Source: an uncultured Eubacterium sp.
GTDB lineage: Bacteria > Bacillota > Clostridia > Lachnospirales > Lachnospiraceae
NCBI GenBank assembly: GCA_934316845.1
Contig: CAKRDZ010000009.1
Coordinates: forward strand, 22,690 to 86,689
Length of the DNA: 64,000 bases
Direction: 5' to 3'
The position numbers and the translations under genes are program-made. Below the pieces are notes generated by a model. It did not search any database. It worked only from the letters and a program-made list of their open reading frames with translations, and was not told where the DNA came from. Positions 8,229 to 17,006 of this stretch are shown here, in pieces (within the stretch, counting starts at the first letter, position 1; the number at the start of each line of letters is the position of its first letter).

Positions 8229-8534
8229 ATGACAAGCAAGCAAAGAGCTTATTTGAAAAGTCTGGCAATGAAAATTACACCGATCTTACAGATTGGAAAA
8301 TCTTCGGTAACGCCGGAACTGATATCCGCAGTCGATGAGGCATTGGAAGCAAGAGAATTGATCAAAATGCACATCTTAAAAAACTGTTTTGATGATCCGA
8401 AAGAGATCGCACAGGTGATCGCGGAGCGTACCCGTTCGGAAGTAGTACAGGTGATTGGAAAGAAAGTCGTGCTTTACCGCGAATCCAAAGACAATAAAAA
8501 GATTGAACTTCCAAAACCATCGAAGAAGGCGTGA
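8229..8534 (+). CDS. yhbY: YhbY-family CRM-domain RNA-binding protein
   Basis: The 101-residue protein is a single CRM domain: MTSKQRAYLKSLAMKITP at the N-terminus, the GKSSVTPELISAVDEAL loop and helix, and LIKMHILKN. The GxxG-type loop is present as QIGKSSVT. YhbY proteins associate with pre-50S ribosomal particles. Its place between obg and nadD is conserved in Firmicutes and supports a ribosome-assembly role. Confidence 0.93.
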   Translation: MTSKQRAYLKSLAMKITPILQIGKSSVTPELISAVDEALEARELIKMHILKNCFDDPKEIAQVIAERTRSEVVQVIGKKVVLYRESKDNKKIELPKPSKKA

Positions 8535-8537
8535 TAA

Positions 8538-9746
8538 ATGATGAAAATTGGTATTATGGGAGGGACATTTAATCCCATTCATAATGTACATTTGCTGATG
8601 GCAGAGGAGGCTGCAAGGCAGTTTGAACTGGATGAAGTCTGGTTTATGCCATCGAAGAATCCACCGCATAAAAAAGGGACAGACATTGTGTCTGCCGCGC
8701 ACCGGAGCCGCATGGTCTGTCATGCGATCGAGGGAAATCCGAAATTTGTATTTTCAGATCTGGAACTCCGGCGGGAAGGAACCACGTATACAAGTGATAC
8801 GCTGGAAATTATCGAAAAAGAAAAACCGGACTGCGAGATCTATTTTATCTTGGGCGGTGACTCCCTGCGCGAGATCGAAACGTGGCATAAGCCGGCGTTT
8901 GTGATGAGTCATTGCCATATTCTGGCGGCTGACAGAGAAGATGAAACAGGAAAACAGTTGAAAGAAAAAGCGGAAGAGTTAAGGAAGACGTATAAGGCAG
9001 AGATTTCCTTTATCAAAATGCCGCTGATCGACATTTCTTCCAGCGAACTGCGCCGGCAGCTGCAAAAAGGGCAGTCTGTCGATTACCGGATCCCGGATGC
9101 CGTGATGAAATATATCTGTTTTCACAGTCTATATGGCTATGAAAAACCGCTTTTTAAGAAAAAGGTTACAACGCCAAAGATATTAAGCTATTTAAAAGCA
9201 ACCCTGCGTCCCAAACGTTTTCGGCATACGCTAGGCGTGGCTTACACTGCGGCAAATCTTGCTGCGGTTCATAACGCAGATGAGGACAAGGCATTTCTTG
9301 CCGGACTTTTACACGACTGCGCCAAGTTTTATGAAACGGAAGAACAGATTACGCTTTGTGAGAAAGCAGGCATCCCCCTGACGGAAACGGAGCGGCTTAA
9401 TCCCGCGCTGATTCATGGGAAATTAGGTGCTTTTTATGCGAAGACAAAATATCAGGTAGACGACGAAGAGATTTTATCCGCGATCCGTTATCATACGACG
9501 GGGCACCCGGATATGACGGTGTTGGAAAAGATCATTTACCTTGCCGATTATATTGAGCCGGGGCGTTCGATGGACTGTAAGCCGCATTCGCTGCAAAAAG
9601 TCCGGGTTGCCTGCTTCCAAAATCTGGATGAAGGAATGCGCTTTGCACTGGAAAATGGAATTTCCTATCTTCGGGAACAAAATCAACCCATTGATACGAT
9701 TTCGCTGGAAACGTATGAGTGGTATCAGAAAGGAATAACACTATGA
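8538..9746 (+). CDS. nadD: Fused NadD nucleotidyltransferase and YqeK HD hydrolase
   Basis: The 402-residue protein joins two genes that are usually adjacent. Residues 1 to about 200 are nicotinate-nucleotide adenylyltransferase: GGTFNPIHNVHLLMAEEA at the nucleotide-binding loop, MPSKNPPHKKG, ILGGDSLREIETWHKP, and the ISSSELR signature. Residues about 205-395 are an HD-domain hydrolase of the YqeK type: RFRHTLGVAYTAANLA, AGLLHDCAKFY (the HD pair), and IRYHTTGHPDMTVLEKIIYLADYIEPGR. In Firmicutes YqeK hydrolyses diadenosine tetraphosphate. The frame is continuous with no stop between the domains. The fusion would join NAD synthesis to alarmone breakdown. Two adjacent ATGs (8538, 8541) are possible starts. 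Confidence 0.93.
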   Translation: MMKIGIMGGTFNPIHNVHLLMAEEAARQFELDEVWFMPSKNPPHKKGTDIVSAAHRSRMVCHAIEGNPKFVFSDLELRREGTTYTSDTLEIIEKEKPDCEIYFILGGDSLREIETWHKPAFVMSHCHILAADREDETGKQLKEKAEELRKTYKAEISFIKMPLIDISSSELRRQLQKGQSVDYRIPDAVMKYICFHSLYGYEKPLFKKKVTTPKILSYLKATLRPKRFRHTLGVAYTAANLAAVHNADEDKAFLAGLLHDCAKFYETEEQITLCEKAGIPLTETERLNPALIHGKLGAFYAKTKYQVDDEEILSAIRYHTTGHPDMTVLEKIIYLADYIEPGRSMDCKPHSLQKVRVACFQNLDEGMRFALENGISYLREQNQPIDTISLETYEWYQKGITL

Positions 9747-10090
9747 CATCAAAAGAAATGGCACGTATCGCGTATGATGCGTTGGATGAAAAATTAGGAG
9801 AAGACATTCGGATCATACAGATCGACGAAATTTCCGTGATCGCGGATTATCTGATCATTGCCAACGGAAAAAACAGCAATCAGATCGCTGCTTTATCCGA
9901 CAATGTAGAGATGCGTATGCACCAGAATGGCATTCATAATGAACGGATCGAAGGAAATAAAAATTCCACTTGGATCCTGATGGACTATAAAGATGTTATC
10001 GTCCATGTATTTTCGCCGGAAGACCGCTTGTTTTATGATCTTGAGCGCATCTGGCGTGATGGCAGAAAGATCGATCGGGATCAGTTATAA
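9743..10090 (+). CDS. rsfS: Ribosomal silencing factor RsfS
   Basis: ATG 9743 follows AAAGGAA and gives 115 residues, normal for the family. Motifs include DIRIIQIDEISVIADYLIIA, QIAALSDNVE, WILMDYKDVIVHVF and YDLERIWRDG. RsfS binds L14 on the 50S subunit and blocks 30S joining when nutrients are low. The start overlaps the end of nadD-yqeK by 4 bases, implying coupled translation, and the end overlaps the convergent ktrA by 10 bases. Confidence 0.95.
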   Translation: MTSKEMARIAYDALDEKLGEDIRIIQIDEISVIADYLIIANGKNSNQIAALSDNVEMRMHQNGIHNERIEGNKNSTWILMDYKDVIVHVFSPEDRLFYDLERIWRDGRKIDRDQL

Positions 10091-10755
10091 GAATTCGGAT
10101 CCACCGTTGTCTGCGAAGATAATTGAAAGACATCGGTGGATTTTCCTATGACGACGATATGATCATCGGATCCAAATACATAATCCCCTGCCGGCATCGG
10201 ATCAATAACCGTGCCGTTTTTTATTGCGATAATATTGACATGATATTTCTGCCTTACATTTATTTCCAGTATGCTTTTTCCTGTCCACGACGGTATGATC
10301 GGAATCTCAAAGATCGAGCAGTCCGACGTTAATTGGATATAATCAAATATATTTGTCGCGTTGTAGCGTACTGCCAGTTTTTCCGCAATTTCTTTTTCCG
10401 GGAAGAAGACTTCATCGGCGCCGATCTTTTTCAAAAAGTCCGCCTGCCGTGCCCGTTTTGCTTTAGAAATGACACACCGTGCACCCAGTTCTTTTAATAT
10501 GGAAGTGATTTCCAGTGACGCATAAAAATCTTCACCGATCGCGACAAAACAGTAATCAAAATTGTTGACACCGATGGATTTTAAAACCGCCGGATTGGTA
10601 CAGTCGCCGGACAGGGCATCCGGGAAAACCGTTGACAATTCCTGAATTTTATCTTCGTCGCGGTCAATCACCATAACATCGTTTCCAAGTTCCTGCATAC
10701 GGGCTGCCAGACATTGTCCCAGCATTCCCATTCCAATAATAAGAATTGACTTCAT
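10081..10755 (-). CDS. ktrA: Potassium channel regulatory subunit, TrkA/KtrA type
   Basis: I use the ATG at 10755, giving 224 residues beginning MKSILIIGMGMLGQCLA, a Rossmann nucleotide-binding loop (GMGMLG). DRDEDKI supplies the acidic residue after strand 2. Residues about 1-135 are the RCK-N domain and about 140-224 the RCK-C domain (SILEINVRQKYHVNIIAIKNG, FGSDDHIVVIG). Size and single-RCK layout fit KtrA rather than the doubled TrkA. It forms the cytoplasmic gating ring on the membrane subunit encoded 11 bases upstream. The alternative upstream start would lie inside that gene. Confidence 0.93.
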   Translation of the reverse strand: MKSILIIGMGMLGQCLAARMQELGNDVMVIDRDEDKIQELSTVFPDALSGDCTNPAVLKSIGVNNFDYCFVAIGEDFYASLEITSILKELGARCVISKAKRARQADFLKKIGADEVFFPEKEIAEKLAVRYNATNIFDYIQLTSDCSIFEIPIIPSWTGKSILEINVRQKYHVNIIAIKNGTVIDPMPAGDYVFGSDDHIVVIGKSTDVFQLSSQTTVDPNSYN

Positions 10756-10766
10756 AATAATCTCCT

Positions 10767-12110
10767 TTATCCAATCAATATATTTTCTTTTGGTCTTCGA
10801 AGCGGCGGCTGTTTGTTTTGCTTTCCGAGGATGAGCATTAACGTAAATCCGCCAATTCGTCCACCATACATTAAAACGATCAAAATAATATGTGACAGGG
10901 CGCACAGATGCGGGGTGATCCCTGTTGTTACACCAACGGTGCAGACAGCCGAAATGACCTCAAAAAGCACATCGGACATCGGCAGTCCTTCAATGTGGCA
11001 GATAAGCATAGTTCCTGCCAGAATGTAAACAGCATACACCAAAATGATAACGGCTGCCTGTTTGATCAAAATTGTGCTCACCCGTCGTTTACCGATTACG
11101 GTGTCTGACTGCCCGCGAAGCATCGAAACCATTGAGAGAAACACAAGCGTAATCGTCGTGATCTTCATTCCACCGGCGGTCGAACCGGGACTTCCTCCGA
11201 TCATCATTAAAACATCAGATAGAAGGGAGGCAGAAGGCGACATGCCGGCATAATCAATCGTATTAAAACCGGCCGTACGCATTGTCGTCGAGGCGAAAAA
11301 CGATTTTAGGATCTGTTCGCCGATGCCATTTCCCTGAAGGGTATAATTCTGCTCAAATACAAAATAGCCGATGGCTCCACCCACCAGTAATACCGGCGTC
11401 GTAACAAGAATGATCTTTGAATGAAGGGAATAATTCTTAAAAGACAGGCGGTATTTCAAAATATCATCCCATACTAAAAATCCGATCCCTCCGATGATAA
11501 TCAAAAGCATTATTGTAACATTTACAAGAACATCCGAGGCATACCCCGTCAGCGAAGAGAACGGTTCATATCGTCCCATGAGATCAAAGCCGGCATTGCA
11601 AAAAGCGGATATTGCGTGGAACACTGCATAGTATAATCCCTGACCAAATCCCATGCGTGGGATAAAACGGATGGCAAGCAGAAGAGCGCCACATCCTTCG
11701 ATCAAAAACGTACCGGATACAATACGCCGAACCAGTTTTACCATACCGCTCAACTGTGTATTTCCTGCAGCCTGCATCAAAAGCATACGATCCTGAAGCG
11801 ATAATTTTCGTTTCATAAATATGAAAAACATCGAGATAAAGGACATGAGTCCGATGCCTCCAATCTGAATCAGGATGAGAATGACAATCTGTCCAAACAA
11901 GGACCATTTGGTAAACGTATCGGCAACGATAAGGCCTGTCACACAGGTAGCACTTGTTGCTGTAAAAAGAGCATCCAGCGGAGCAGTAAAAGTGCCGTCA
12001 CGGGCAGAAACGGGCAGACATAATAAAAACGTACCGGTAAGTATTAAAATAACGAAACTCAGTGCGATCAACCGGGAAGGACCAAGTTTCCGTGACCATT
12101 TTCCTAACAT
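10767..12110 (-). CDS. ktrB: Potassium uptake membrane subunit, KtrB/TrkH type
   Basis: The 447-residue protein has many membrane segments and the four pore-loop repeats of the TrkH/KtrB superfamily: FTATSATCVTGLIVADT, HAISAFCNAGFDLMG, TMRTAGFNTIDYA and ISAVCTVGVTTGITP. SPGSTAGGMKITT is also characteristic. It conducts K+ across the membrane together with the RCK subunit encoded next. The leader between the predicted promoter and the ATG is only about 50 bases, too short for the c-di-AMP riboswitch that often precedes ktrAB in Firmicutes. Confidence 0.94.
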   Translation of the reverse strand: MLGKWSRKLGPSRLIALSFVILILTGTFLLCLPVSARDGTFTAPLDALFTATSATCVTGLIVADTFTKWSLFGQIVILILIQIGGIGLMSFISMFFIFMKRKLSLQDRMLLMQAAGNTQLSGMVKLVRRIVSGTFLIEGCGALLLAIRFIPRMGFGQGLYYAVFHAISAFCNAGFDLMGRYEPFSSLTGYASDVLVNVTIMLLIIIGGIGFLVWDDILKYRLSFKNYSLHSKIILVTTPVLLVGGAIGYFVFEQNYTLQGNGIGEQILKSFFASTTMRTAGFNTIDYAGMSPSASLLSDVLMMIGGSPGSTAGGMKITTITLVFLSMVSMLRGQSDTVIGKRRVSTILIKQAAVIILVYAVYILAGTMLICHIEGLPMSDVLFEVISAVCTVGVTTGITPHLCALSHIILIVLMYGGRIGGFTLMLILGKQNKQPPLRRPKENILIG

Positions 12111-12161
12111 AAAAAACTTCCTTTATTATTGATATTTTGTAAATCTTGTAGTATGCTTTCT

Positions 12162-12189
12162 ATTATACAAAATATTTTAAAAAATACAA
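12162..12189 (-). promoter_or_regulatory. Probable ktrBA promoter
   Basis: On the minus strand TTGTAT (12189-12184) and TATAAT (12167-12162) are separated by 16 bases, about 50 bases before the ktrB start. The -10 is perfect; the -35 is weaker. Confidence 0.6.
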
Positions 12190-12207
12190 TTATATTTTGA
12201 AAAAAAC

Positions 12208-12236
12208 TTTACAAGAAAGTTAAATTGTGTTAAACT
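12208..12236 (+). promoter_or_regulatory. Probable rpsO promoter
   Basis: TTTACA (12208-12213) and TAAACT (12231-12236) are separated by 17 bases. The roughly 90-base leader that follows (12237-12329) includes possible pairing between CCAA and TTGG stretches and may carry S15 autoregulation; I could not assign it to a known leader family. Confidence 0.6.
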
Positions 12237-12329
12237 AATTCCGTTAGACAACCAATACTCAGAGCGTGGAACACTCCAACCCGTTCTTGGTACTTGGCTT
12301 TTAAAAAATTTTATGGAGGTACATCGATC

Positions 12330-12596
12330 ATGATGACAACAGAAAGAAAAGCAGAAATCATTAAAGAGTATGGAAGAACACCAAGCGACACAGGATCACC
12401 TGAGGTTCAGGTTGCCCTTCTTACAGAGAGAATCAATGTTTTGACAGAGCATTTGAAAGAGAACAAAAAAGATCATCATTCCCGCCGCGGTCTTTTGAAG
12501 ATGGTTGGTAAGAGACGTGGTCTTCTTGACTATCTCAAAAAGAATGACCTGGAAGGCTATCGTGCTTTGATCGCAAAACTTGGAATTCGTAAATAA
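12330..12596 (+). CDS. rpsO: 30S ribosomal protein S15
   Basis: Starting at ATG 12330 (after GGAGG) gives 88 residues, the normal S15 length; the longer in-frame start at 12294 would add 12 atypical residues. Family motifs are clear: [36 protein letters not shown], and [12 protein letters not shown]15 binds 16S rRNA early in 30S assembly. A terminator-like hairpin follows, and pnp lies just downstream as in many bacteria, with a NUDIX gene in between. Confidence 0.98.
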   Translation: MMTTERKAEIIKEYGRTPSDTGSPEVQVALLTERINVLTEHLKENKKDHHSRRGLLKMVGKRRGLLDYLKKNDLEGYRALIAKLGIRK

Positions 12597-12624
12597 TGAT
12601 GGTGCTCGTTATGAGCAGAGTAAA

Positions 12625-12671
12625 ATGGTACTGCTGATATGCTTTTACCCGATATCAGTAGTATCATTTTT
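12625..12671 (+). terminator. Terminator after rpsO
   Basis: ATGGTACTGCTGATAT (from 12625) pairs with ATATCAGTAGTATCAT (to 12666) with one mismatched pair, then TTTTT. It should end rpsO transcription before the NUDIX gene. Confidence 0.7.
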
Positions 12672-12691
12672 GACTATGTGGAGGATAAATT

Positions 12692-13156
12692 ATGAAGAGA
12701 GATCGAAGTCAGTCCATGGTGATCCGTGGCAACCGCATCTTATTGGTAGAACACCAGCTGTTTGGAAGAGATTTCTTTAATCTGCCGGGCGGCGGGATCG
12801 AAGAGAATGAGACGCCGGAGCAGGCAGCACTTCGTGAATTGGAAGAGGAGTGTCAGGTCAAGGGAACTTTGGTAAGACCGTTGACGGTGGAATATAAACC
12901 GGATCTTGAGAGCCGTGTATTTACCTTTTTGGTGGAGATTCCGGAAGATGCTGTGGCAAAAACGGGAATTGATCCGGAACTTCCTGCAGACGAACAATCT
13001 ATCATCGGAGTAAAATGGATGCGTCTGGATGAGATTGCAGAGCGCGACCGTGCCTACCTTTTCGGAGCCGGGCTGATGCGTGTTCCGTATTTTCATGATG
13101 AGGTGCTTATGTGGGATGGAGAAGACATCAGTTATCCGATCAAAAAAATGATATAA
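12692..13156 (+). CDS. NUDIX hydrolase
   Basis: The 154-residue protein carries the NUDIX box starting at GGGIEENETPEQAALRELEEE (about residues 31-51), matching GX5EX7REUXEEXGU with Cys in place of the last Gly region (ECQVKG). NUDIX enzymes hydrolyse nucleoside diphosphates linked to another group; the substrate cannot be read from sequence. GGAGG precedes the ATG. It lies between the rpsO terminator and the pnp promoter, so it may be a single-gene unit. Confidence 0.88.
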   Translation: MKRDRSQSMVIRGNRILLVEHQLFGRDFFNLPGGGIEENETPEQAALRELEEECQVKGTLVRPLTVEYKPDLESRVFTFLVEIPEDAVAKTGIDPELPADEQSIIGVKWMRLDEIAERDRAYLFGAGLMRVPYFHDEVLMWDGEDISYPIKKMI

Positions 13157-13163
13157 AAAGAGG

Positions 13164-13192
13164 TTTGCTTTATACCAAAGATATGATATAAT
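13164..13192 (+). promoter_or_regulatory. Probable pnp promoter
   Basis: TTTGCT (13164-13169) and TATAAT (13187-13192) are 17 bases apart, and TGA just before the -10 makes it an extended -10 element. A second TGATATAAT occurs at 13242-13250 and could be another start site, though no good -35 precedes it. Confidence 0.65.
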
Positions 13193-13270
13193 GAAGTGTG
13201 TTGATACACACGCAGGTCATCAAGCTCCGCTTGGTGACAGATGATATAATATATAGTGTATGTATTAAAA

Positions 13271-13345
13271 AGGGCATTATCCGAGACTTCTGAAAAGCCG
13301 ATTTATCGCAGGGTAAGTAGGTTTTTCAGTTGTTTCGGATGCTCT
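13271..13345 (+). promoter_or_regulatory. Long hairpin in pnp leader
   Basis: AGGGCAT, TCCGA and CTGAAAA in 13271-13297 pair in order with TTTTCAG, TCGGA and ATGCTCT in 13322-13345. They form an interrupted stem of about 20 pairs closing on a loop near 13300-13319, about 30 bases before the pnp ATG. Long leader stems cut by RNase III and then trimmed by PNPase mediate autocontrol of pnp in E. coli; a similar role here is inference. Confidence 0.65.
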
Positions 13346-13375
13346 GTAAAAAGATAAATAAAGGAGACTATAAGT

Positions 13376-15466
13376 ATGTACAAGACATTTTCAATGGAAC
13401 TTGGCGGACGTACTCTTTCCGTAGATATCGGACGAGTTGCCGCACAGGCAAATGGTGCAGCTTTGATGCATTATGGAAACACCGTTGTGCTTTCCACAGC
13501 AACCGCATCGGAGAAGCCAAGAGAGGGAATTGATTTCTTCCCACTTAGCGTAGAATATAGCGAAAAGATGTATTCTGTAGGAAAGATTCCGGGAGGATTT
13601 ACTCGTAGAGAGGGAAAACCTTCGGACAATGCGATCCTTACGGACCGCGTTATCGACAGACCGATGCGTCCGTTGTTCCCAAAAGATTACCGTAACGATG
13701 TAACACTGGAAAACCTCGTTATGTGTGTAGATCAGGACTGCAGCCCGGAACTTACGGCAATGCTTGGTTCCGCTTTGGCAACCTGTATTTCCGATATTCC
13801 ATTTGATGGACCGACTGCTGCAACACAGATCGGACTCGTAGATGGTGAACTTGTGGTAAACCCAACTTCCGCACAGAGACAGGTTTCTGACCTTGCTCTT
13901 ACCGTGGCTTCTACCAGAGAAAAAGTTATCATGATCGAGGCCGGTGCTAATGAAGTGCCGGAAGACAAAATGATCGAGGCAATTTATAAAGCACACGAAG
14001 TCAATGGACAGATCATCGAATTTTTCGATAAGATCGTAGCAGAATGTGGAAAAGAAAAACACGAATATGAACATTTTGATATTCCGGAAGACATGTTTGA
14101 AGATATGGTAAATTTTGTCACACCGGAAGCGATGGAAGAAGCGGTATTTACCGATGTAAAACAGGTTCGTGAAGAAAATATCCGTCAGATCAAAGACAAA
14201 TTGGAAGAACGCTATGAAGAAGAGCATCCGGATTGGTTTGCTCTGATCGACGAAGCAGTATATAAATTCCAGAAAAAGACCGTACGTAAGATGATCCTCA
14301 AAGACCACAAACGTCCGGATGGCCGTGAAGTAACACAGATCCGTCCATTGTCCGCAGAAGTCGATGTACTTCCTACCGTTCATGGTTCCGGATTGTTCCA
14401 GAGAGGACAGACACAGGTTCTCAATGTTACAACACTGGCGCCTCTTTCGGAAAAACAGAAGATTGATGGCTTGGATGAAAATGTAACTTCTAAGAGATAC
14501 ATTCATCACTATAATTTCCCATCCTATTCGGTTGGTGAAACCCGTCCAAGCAGAGGCCCGGGACGTCGTGAGATCGGACATGGAGCTTTGGCAGAGCGTG
14601 CCCTGCTTCCGGTAATTCCTTCCGAAGAGGAATTCCCATATACCATCCGTACGGTATCTGAGATCATGGAATCCAATGGTTCTACTTCTCAGGGAAGTAT
14701 CTGTGCTTCCACACTGTCACTGATGGCTGCCGGTGTACCGATCAAAGCTCCTGTTGCCGGTATTTCTGTAGGACTTGTTACCGGAGAGACCGATGACGAT
14801 TATCTGATCCTTACGGATATCCAGGGACTGGAAGACTTCTTTGGCGATATGGACTTTAAAGTTGCCGGAACACACAAAGGTATTACAGCCATTCAGATGG
14901 ATATTAAGATCCACGGTCTGACTCGTGAGATCGTAGAAGGTGCGATCCGCCGTACGAAAGAAGCAAGAACATATATCCTTGACGAAGTTATGAGCAAAGC
15001 AATCGCTGAGCCTAGAAAAGAAGTAAATGAATTTGCTCCAAAGATCAAACAGATCATGATCGATCCTGCAAAGATCGGAGAAGTGGTTGGACAGCGTGGT
15101 AAGACGATCAACACATTGATCGAGCGTACCGGCGTGAAGATTGATATTACCGATGACGGTGCCGTTTCCGTATGCGGTACGGACAAAGCAATGATGGATG
15201 AAGCCATCCGCCTGATCCAGATCATCGTATCCGACTTTGAAAAAGGACAGATTCTGGAAGGAACCGTTGTAAGCATCAAAGATTTTGGTGCATTCATTGA
15301 GTTTGCTCCTGGAAAAGAGGGAATGGTTCATATTTCCAATATCTGTCAGAGAAGAATCAATCATGTAGAAGACGAACTTACTTTGGGTGACAAAGTCAAA
15401 GTCGTTTGTCTTGGAAAAGACAAGATGGGAAGAATTTCTTTCAGCATGAAAGATGTTAAACAATAA
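13376..15466 (+). CDS. pnp: Polyribonucleotide nucleotidyltransferase (PNPase)
   Basis: The 696-residue protein has two RNase PH-like domains (1 to about 230 and about 310-545), joined by a helical linker. The core motif GGFTRREGKPSD and the second-domain active-site segment GLVTGETDDDYLILTDIQGLEDFFGDMDFK are shown here only by ends: GLVTGE at about 464 and GDMDFKVAGT at about 489-498. A KH domain (about 553-615, IGEVVGQRGKTIN) and an S1 domain (about 620-692) finish the protein. PNPase degrades RNA 3'-to-5' using phosphate and works in the RNA degradosome. A long leader hairpin precedes it. AAAGGAG lies before the ATG. Confidence 0.98.
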   Translation: MYKTFSMELGGRTLSVDIGRVAAQANGAALMHYGNTVVLSTATASEKPREGIDFFPLSVEYSEKMYSVGKIPGGFTRREGKPSDNAILTDRVIDRPMRPLFPKDYRNDVTLENLVMCVDQDCSPELTAMLGSALATCISDIPFDGPTAATQIGLVDGELVVNPTSAQRQVSDLALTVASTREKVIMIEAGANEVPEDKMIEAIYKAHEVNGQIIEFFDKIVAECGKEKHEYEHFDIPEDMFEDMVNFVTPEAMEEAVFTDVKQVREENIRQIKDKLEERYEEEHPDWFALIDEAVYKFQKKTVRKMILKDHKRPDGREVTQIRPLSAEVDVLPTVHGSGLFQRGQTQVLNVTTLAPLSEKQKIDGLDENVTSKRYIHHYNFPSYSVGETRPSRGPGRREIGHGALAERALLPVIPSEEEFPYTIRTVSEIMESNGSTSQGSICASTLSLMAAGVPIKAPVAGISVGLVTGETDDDYLILTDIQGLEDFFGDMDFKVAGTHKGITAIQMDIKIHGLTREIVEGAIRRTKEARTYILDEVMSKAIAEPRKEVNEFAPKIKQIMIDPAKIGEVVGQRGKTINTLIERTGVKIDITDDGAVSVCGTDKAMMDEAIRLIQIIVSDFEKGQILEGTVVSIKDFGAFIEFAPGKEGMVHISNICQRRINHVEDELTLGDKVKVVCLGKDKMGRISFSMKDVKQ

Positions 15467-15486
15467 ATCTTGGAGATGAGAACAGA

Positions 15487-16296
15487 GTGAAGATTGCACT
15501 TACCAATATGGACATTACCTGGGAAGATAAGTCTGTAAATCGGGATAAGTGTTTGGAATTGATAAAGCGAGCTTCGAAATGCGGGGCTCGCCTTATCCTT
15601 TTTCCGGAGATGACACTGACCGGATTTACGATGAATCCGCAGGAATACGGTGAGCCGGCGGGCGAAGATTCCGAGACAGTGAGTTTTTTTAAACAACTGT
15701 CAAAAGAATATGCCATTGCGATCGGTTTTGGCTATATCGAAAAAGGAGAAAAAGACGGTCTTGCGAAAAATCATATGGCAGTCGTAGATGCCGGAAAACT
15801 TCTTGGAGATTACGTGAAAATTCATCCGTTCTCCTACGGAGAGGAAAACCGGCATTATTGCGGCGGTGACCGTTTGGTTACCGTTTCCGTCGATGGCGTA
15901 ACTCTGGGTTTATCCATCTGCTATGATCTGCGGTTTCCTGAACTTTATCAGGCGATGCGGAATTGTGATGCGATTGCTGTGATCGCAAACTGGCCGAAAG
16001 GGCGTGTCGCACATTGGAATGCACTGCTTCCGGCAAGAGCAGTAGAGACACAGTCGTATCTGTTAGGTGTCAACCGGATTGGCAGGGATGTGTCGCTCGA
16101 TTATGAGGCTTCCAGTGCTGCGTACGATTATGATGGCAGACGGCTTTCTGTCGCCTGCAAAGCGACCTCTTATGGAGATGAATGCCTTATGATAGAGATA
16201 GAACCTGACCGTGCCCGGCGCTGGAAAAAAGATTTTCCGACAGCAAAGGATCGTAAACCGGCCTTATATGCATCCTTTCTCCAAAATGACGTATAG
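15487..16296 (+). CDS. Nitrilase-superfamily carbon-nitrogen hydrolase
   Basis: The 269-residue protein begins at a GTG (15487) preceded by GGAGATGAG. The catalytic triad of the superfamily is visible: Glu in LILFPEMTLTGF (about 39), Lys in GDYVKIHPFS (about 101), and Cys in LGLSICYDLRFPELY (about 142). The closest general type is the omega-amidase/predicted amidohydrolase group, which releases ammonia from amides such as alpha-ketoglutaramate, but the exact substrate cannot be assigned. It lies 20 bases after pnp and before tepA. Confidence 0.88.
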   Translation: MKIALTNMDITWEDKSVNRDKCLELIKRASKCGARLILFPEMTLTGFTMNPQEYGEPAGEDSETVSFFKQLSKEYAIAIGFGYIEKGEKDGLAKNHMAVVDAGKLLGDYVKIHPFSYGEENRHYCGGDRLVTVSVDGVTLGLSICYDLRFPELYQAMRNCDAIAVIANWPKGRVAHWNALLPARAVETQSYLLGVNRIGRDVSLDYEASSAAYDYDGRRLSVACKATSYGDECLMIEIEPDRARRWKKDFPTAKDRKPALYASFLQNDV

Positions 16297-16344
16297 GATC
16301 TGCAAAAAACTGTCATACTACTTCTTAACAGGAGGTTATGACAT

Positions 16345-16971
16345 ATGAATACGGATCAGATCAAAGAATTTGGAGAATGCCGCATCGGAGGCATAGAGAT
16401 CATTACGATCATTGGAGAGATTGAAGGACATGAGGGCAGTTCCGGAACTGCCAAAACGACAAAATATGAACATTTGCTGCCTATGTTAGCGGCTTATGAT
16501 GAAAATAGTGAGATTCAAGGGATATTATTTATTCTTAATACGATTGGCGGTGACGTTTCCTGTGGACTGGCACTTGCCGAGATGATCAGCGGATTAAAAA
16601 CTCCAACGGCGTCTTTTATCATAGGAGACAGTCATTCGATCGGAGTTCCCCTTGCGGTAGCGACAGATTTTTCCTGTATCGTACCGAGTGCGACGATGAT
16701 CCTTCATCCGGTGAGGATGAGCGGCATGATCCTTGGGGCACCGCAAAGTTATGATCAATTTGAAAAAATTCAGGCGAGAATCGTTGATTTTATCGTCCGA
16801 AAACGGGGGATCAGCAAAACCCATGTGGAAGAGTTGATGATGAACACTTCTATGTTTGCCAAAGATCTGGGAACGCTCCTTGTCGGTGAGCAGGCCGTGA
16901 AAGAGGGGCTTGTAGACAAAGTAGGAACGCTTTCCGACGTGATGGATTTCTTGAAAAAGTGTCCGCAATAA
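16345..16971 (+). CDS. tepA: ClpP-like membrane-associated serine protease TepA
   Basis: The 208-residue protein has a ClpP/crotonase fold: ILFILNTIGGDVSCGLALAE, then SFIIGDSHSIGVPLA with a candidate nucleophile Ser near 95, and ATMILHPVRMSG with the His near 121. ClpP-like proteins of this kind (TepA/YmfB) are encoded directly before spoIIIE in Firmicutes and were reported to aid protein translocation or signal-peptide degradation. The same neighbour is present here at 35 bases. It is not the housekeeping ClpP, whose sequence is much more conserved. AGGAGG precedes the ATG. Confidence 0.85.
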   Translation: MNTDQIKEFGECRIGGIEIITIIGEIEGHEGSSGTAKTTKYEHLLPMLAAYDENSEIQGILFILNTIGGDVSCGLALAEMISGLKTPTASFIIGDSHSIGVPLAVATDFSCIVPSATMILHPVRMSGMILGAPQSYDQFEKIQARIVDFIVRKRGISKTHVEELMMNTSMFAKDLGTLLVGEQAVKEGLVDKVGTLSDVMDFLKKCPQ

Positions 16972-17006
16972 GTACCCCCAGAAAACAAAGCGAGGTTTGA
17001 AAGAGT

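Noticed and set aside
12111..12161. c-di-AMP riboswitch before ktrBA
   Set aside because: The predicted leader of about 50 bases is too short and AT-rich for the known structure.
13391..14581. 396-codon minus-strand frame opposite pnp
   Set aside because: It is antisense to the highly conserved PNPase coding sequence, is rich in Cys/Phe/Ser as expected of a shadow frame, and has no ribosome binding site.
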